Assembly (NCBI GenBank): GCA_013397075.1 | Contig: VWZS01003477.1 | Span: 2,181,563 to 2,245,562 of the forward strand | Origin: Rhabdornis inornatus | Lineage: Eukaryota > Chordata > Aves > Passeriformes > Rhabdornithidae | Direction of reading: 5' to 3' | DNA: 64,000 nt | Shown: positions 60,771 through 64,000 of the stretch, one piece after another | Numbering within the stretch: position 1 is the first letter of the stretch | Layout of the letters: every line of letters starts with the position of its first letter | Made by a program: the position numbers and the translations under genes | Notes under the pieces: generated by a model | Databases searched by the model: none | Seen by the model: the letters and a program-made list of their open reading frames with translations, nothing else | Told to the model about the DNA's origin: nothing

Positions 60771-63700
60771 AATTGACAGGATACAAATTAGTGGAAAAGC
60801 AGACATTAAAGAGTCAGTGATGTCTCTGGGTAAGCTTTGAAAAACATTTTATTTACAACCAATTGTATGGATGTATCATTTATTTTTCTGCTTTCCCCTT
60901 TCTACATTTGTTATAACTAGGGGAATTTGCATGAAAATTGGTTGTGGGTTTATTTCAATGTTTACCTGTTTACCTGTTTATTTTGTATGTATCTGCTGTT
61001 TTAATGCTTATCTTATGACATCCCTGTTCATTGCCGAGGGAATGACAGTGATGCCACAGAAGTGATGGTTTGTAGGACTGAATGCTTCTTGAGACTGTGA
61101 GTGACTACATAAACCCTTTTTTCTCTTGGGCCACCAGTTGTTCCTAGCTGATGGCTGTCATTCTCCTGTGGAGACAAACACCATTGTCCCATGGCCAGTG
61201 CTTTTGCCTGTGTGTCACCAAATGGCCATTCCTGACTTCACTGCAGAAAACCAAGCGTTCCTGATCACAGGAGGCCATGTTTCCTTGTAATTTTTACTCA
61301 GGACAGATTTAATTTGGGATGAGGACTCCACTGGAGTTTGTCTTGTGTTTTCTATATTGTATCTATTCTTTGTCTAAATAGTCACCTCTCCCTCTCTTAA
61401 TTCAAATCCAAAACCTTCCAGGAAAATGAAACTCCTCAGATGAAAGTCCAGTTTGGGCAGGGTGGGAAACTACGGCTCCATGTCAAGGAATAAGCAGTAA
61501 TGAGATTAATGTAAAAATCTTTCTTGTGTATATAGGTTTATATGAATGAGAAGTGGCAGAAACAGAACAGTGCAAAAGATCTATCTAAATACAACATATT
61601 TTCCAAAATGTTATTGGAAGTTCATTGAAAACACCCCATGTCTTTTCCAGTAGTAGATGGACCACAAGAGAAGCAGCCTTTGTGAAACCAACTTCCTCTA
61701 ATATATTCACACAGTGGATCTGTTATATCAGTTGTATTGCTGGGCAGAAAATGGAAAGACAGTGAACTCCTTTCACTTTTTTTCCCCTTCATGCTCAAAA
61801 TCTCCTCCTGAACATGACCTACCGGTCAAGTTGCAATCCCTCACCTCCAGCAAGCAGGAGGTGGCTGGGTTGCTCCTTTAGCAGCCCATGCTGGTAGCAG
61901 CGCACCACTGCTCACCCCGCAGGGCTTCTTACAGAACGACTCAAGTTGCTCTGGCCTCTCTCCGACTCGGTTTGTCATTTCTGTCAGTCTGTGGCACATA
62001 CACACACACGCACAGCAGCTGCCAGTGGCCTCAGGGGCCTGGGATCCTCTTTTCTTTGAGCTCAGCTCTCCTGCACACCGGCCGGCTACATTGCAGTCTG
62101 TTACCTGCAATGGGCTCTGACCCCTTTTTGAGCATCTTAAAACACCCTGCCCTGGAGCACCAATGGCACGCAGACATTTGCCCTGTTTGCTGGTGTCTCT
62201 CACCTGCTTTCAAATTACCTCTTCAAGTCCATTTGGTGTCAGTGGGTTGAGTTTTTTTTCTTTTTTTGAATGGTGGTGATTGTCTTTGATATCAGGATTT
62301 TAATTTTTTTTCACTCTGAAGGAAATAAAGATGCACTTGTCCGTTTTAGGTACATTTGAATAATAGCTAAAAATAAAATGAAAAAATCACGGCTCTGCTC
62401 TGCAAAGTAGTTTTCAATCCCCTGAAGAGTAACATGGCTCTTTCTGACTCCACACAGGCAGACAGGCCTAATTCGGCTGTCTGTTGCATGGTATGTTTAA
62501 GTGGTTTTGTGAAACAGTGTTCCCTAAATGTTGACAGTTTAATGGATTTCATTAGTGGCTGCCTACGGGCTGAGGGCTCAAACCTGCCCCCACCAGGGTT
62601 AGCTCAGATGAGTTCAGACATGGCTGTGTGGAGGACCACCCTCATCCTGCCAAAGCTGCTCCAAGAGCTGCATCTGGAGACCTGAAACAAGAGCAGGCAT
62701 CTTCTGTGCCTCCAAATCCACAGCACAGTGTAGGCCATGGCTGGTGGGTGCATGTAGTCATGTGTCCTCCTCACTAGGCAGAAATGTCTCCAAGGCTCCA
62801 TCGCACACCCAAAGATGTGTGGGTCTTCTCAGGGTCTCTTTCCAGACTGCCACACAGGTGAACTGCCTCGGTTCACTGTCTTGGGGAATGAAGGAGTGTC
62901 TCTACTACGCCAAAACATGCTTGTGCTATGTCCCCTGTGCCTGTGAGACCTGTAGCTGCATAGAACATTTGGGGGCTCTCCAAGTCCAATTTCCATTAGC
63001 AAATAATGTTCATGATTTTGTTCCAGTCACTGCCTCTTGAGTTAAATAACATATGAAAGATAGCTTCATCAAGGTAAGTAATAGCTGAATCAAGTCTCTC
63101 TTTCTACACCCTGTGAGGTCAGAGGAAGCTTGACTGCTTTGTCTGGAATGTGTGTTGGAGGAACACTTTGAAGGGGAAAGCACTAAAAATAACAATATGA
63201 AATCTTGGAATAGACTAAATAGACTATAATTTTATTCCATTTTCTGAACAAAGCAAAGAAAAATAGACTCCTAAGAAGCCATGAGTGTAGCTGAGAGCCC
63301 ATTTTAATCAAATCATTGCATGTTAAGCTGTTCCCAAACTGAAGTGAAGAAGACTCTCCAAAACTAGCAGAAGTAACTTTTTCTGACATGTTGAAAATCT
63401 AGGGTATGACAATTAGCTGTAACAATTACAAACTGAAGGCAAGTCATATAATTAAACATTAATTCCAGCATCTATTCCGTGATGTCTAATGATTTCCTCA
63501 GATTTCTTTGTTTGGGGGGCAGGTCTGAAAACCCCTGTGTTTAGTGCCTGTCCAAAGACAGTTTCTCCCCTGCCCGTCCTGAGAAGAACTGTGTGAGGTA
63601 CCTGTGTCTGGATTAGGCACTAGGGAAGAATGGTGCAGACTACCCGTTGCTTTGGCATTATGAGCCTCAGGGCTGCAGCTCAGCTGTGCCTCATGGCATA

Positions 63701-64000
63701 CTAGCAATTTCCCTCTCAGGTTTTAGGTCCAGATCTGTCCCCATGCCCAGCCCAGTTGGATGGTCCTCACACTTCTCAGACAATTTAGGTCAAGTTCATT
63801 CTTGTGTCTCTGCTCCCACCTGAATGCTGTGATCCAGAATAGGGGAGGGAAGGCACCAAAGGGAGAGGCAGCCTCTCCATATGCAGTATACCCTTTGCCT
63901 GGCAGCTTAATCTTTCCTGCAGTCTTCCTGCACCTGCTGATGGTGCAGGTGAGGCAGTCAAAGACATTCATTCATTCTGTAGCCAAGCTGACTATAGAAC
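60771..64000. other. unique DNA, no gene seen
   Basis: No exon was recognised. GC content rises at 61830-62220 and 62580-62960 with frames of up to 120 codons on both strands but no family resemblance. A repeat-free block at 62390-62560 could be regulatory. A 10-bp palindrome AATGGCCATT lies at 61221-61230. Confidence 0.55.

Noticed and set aside
62590..62625. GGGTTAGCTCAGATG, tRNA A-box-like
   Set aside because: No B-box, no cloverleaf stems downstream.
1..64000. CRISPR arrays, bacterial operons, rRNA or known microRNA hairpins
   Set aside because: None seen; spot checks for remembered mature microRNA sequences (let-7, miR-9, miR-124, miR-30, miR-7, miR-128) found no match.

Overview
The window is vertebrate nuclear DNA, most likely from a bird. 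The young repeats are avian: four 5'-truncated CR1 LINE copies, three of them with readable 3' ends of the ATTCTATG type, and one solo LTR of the avian ERV type that begins TGTAGTGG and carries the 'tatgctgagcatgac' block. There are no Alu/B1-type SINEs and no bacterial gene organisation. Single or paired Ns at 13371 and 45534-45535 suggest a draft assembly.

No protein-coding exon could be identified on either strand. The open frames are chance frames in GC-rich islands, low-complexity repeats (hexamer at 55.1 kb, GAA at 24.9 kb) or shadows of LINE fragments. The window is best read as intergenic or intronic DNA of a gene-poor region. Three CpG-rich islands (1-960, about 13300-13480, about 44790-45480) look like promoters, but no transcript could be attached to them. 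The third is the best: an E-box CACGTG and a perfect CRE TGACGTCA lie 28 bp apart next to a poly-C tract, followed by a unique block with AP-1, TCF-like and C/EBP-like motifs.

Layout: 0-1 kb CpG island with a G-quadruplex motif. 1-17.6 kb unique AT-rich DNA with candidate regulatory blocks, short inverted repeats and a second small CpG island at 13.3 kb. 17.6-18.6 kb two CR1 copies tail to tail. 21.5-21.9 kb candidate conserved element. 24.8-27.3 kb a cluster of microsatellites and very old repeats (MIR-like, L2-like, palindromic repeat). 28.7-44.3 kb mostly unique, with candidate enhancer blocks at 36.6, 38.7-39.3 and 40.1-40.8 kb. 44.3-45.8 kb CR1 plus the third island. 50.6-52.2 kb an old CR1-group LINE split by a solo LTR. 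55.1-56.1 kb a long TTTTTC hexamer array and a CR1. 56.4 kb an old MIR-like copy. The rest to 64 kb is unique.

No genes can be said to work together here. The likely function is regulatory. All candidate enhancer calls rest on motif content and lack of repeats, not on an alignment. Repeat calls rest on remembered family consensus sequences and not on a database search.
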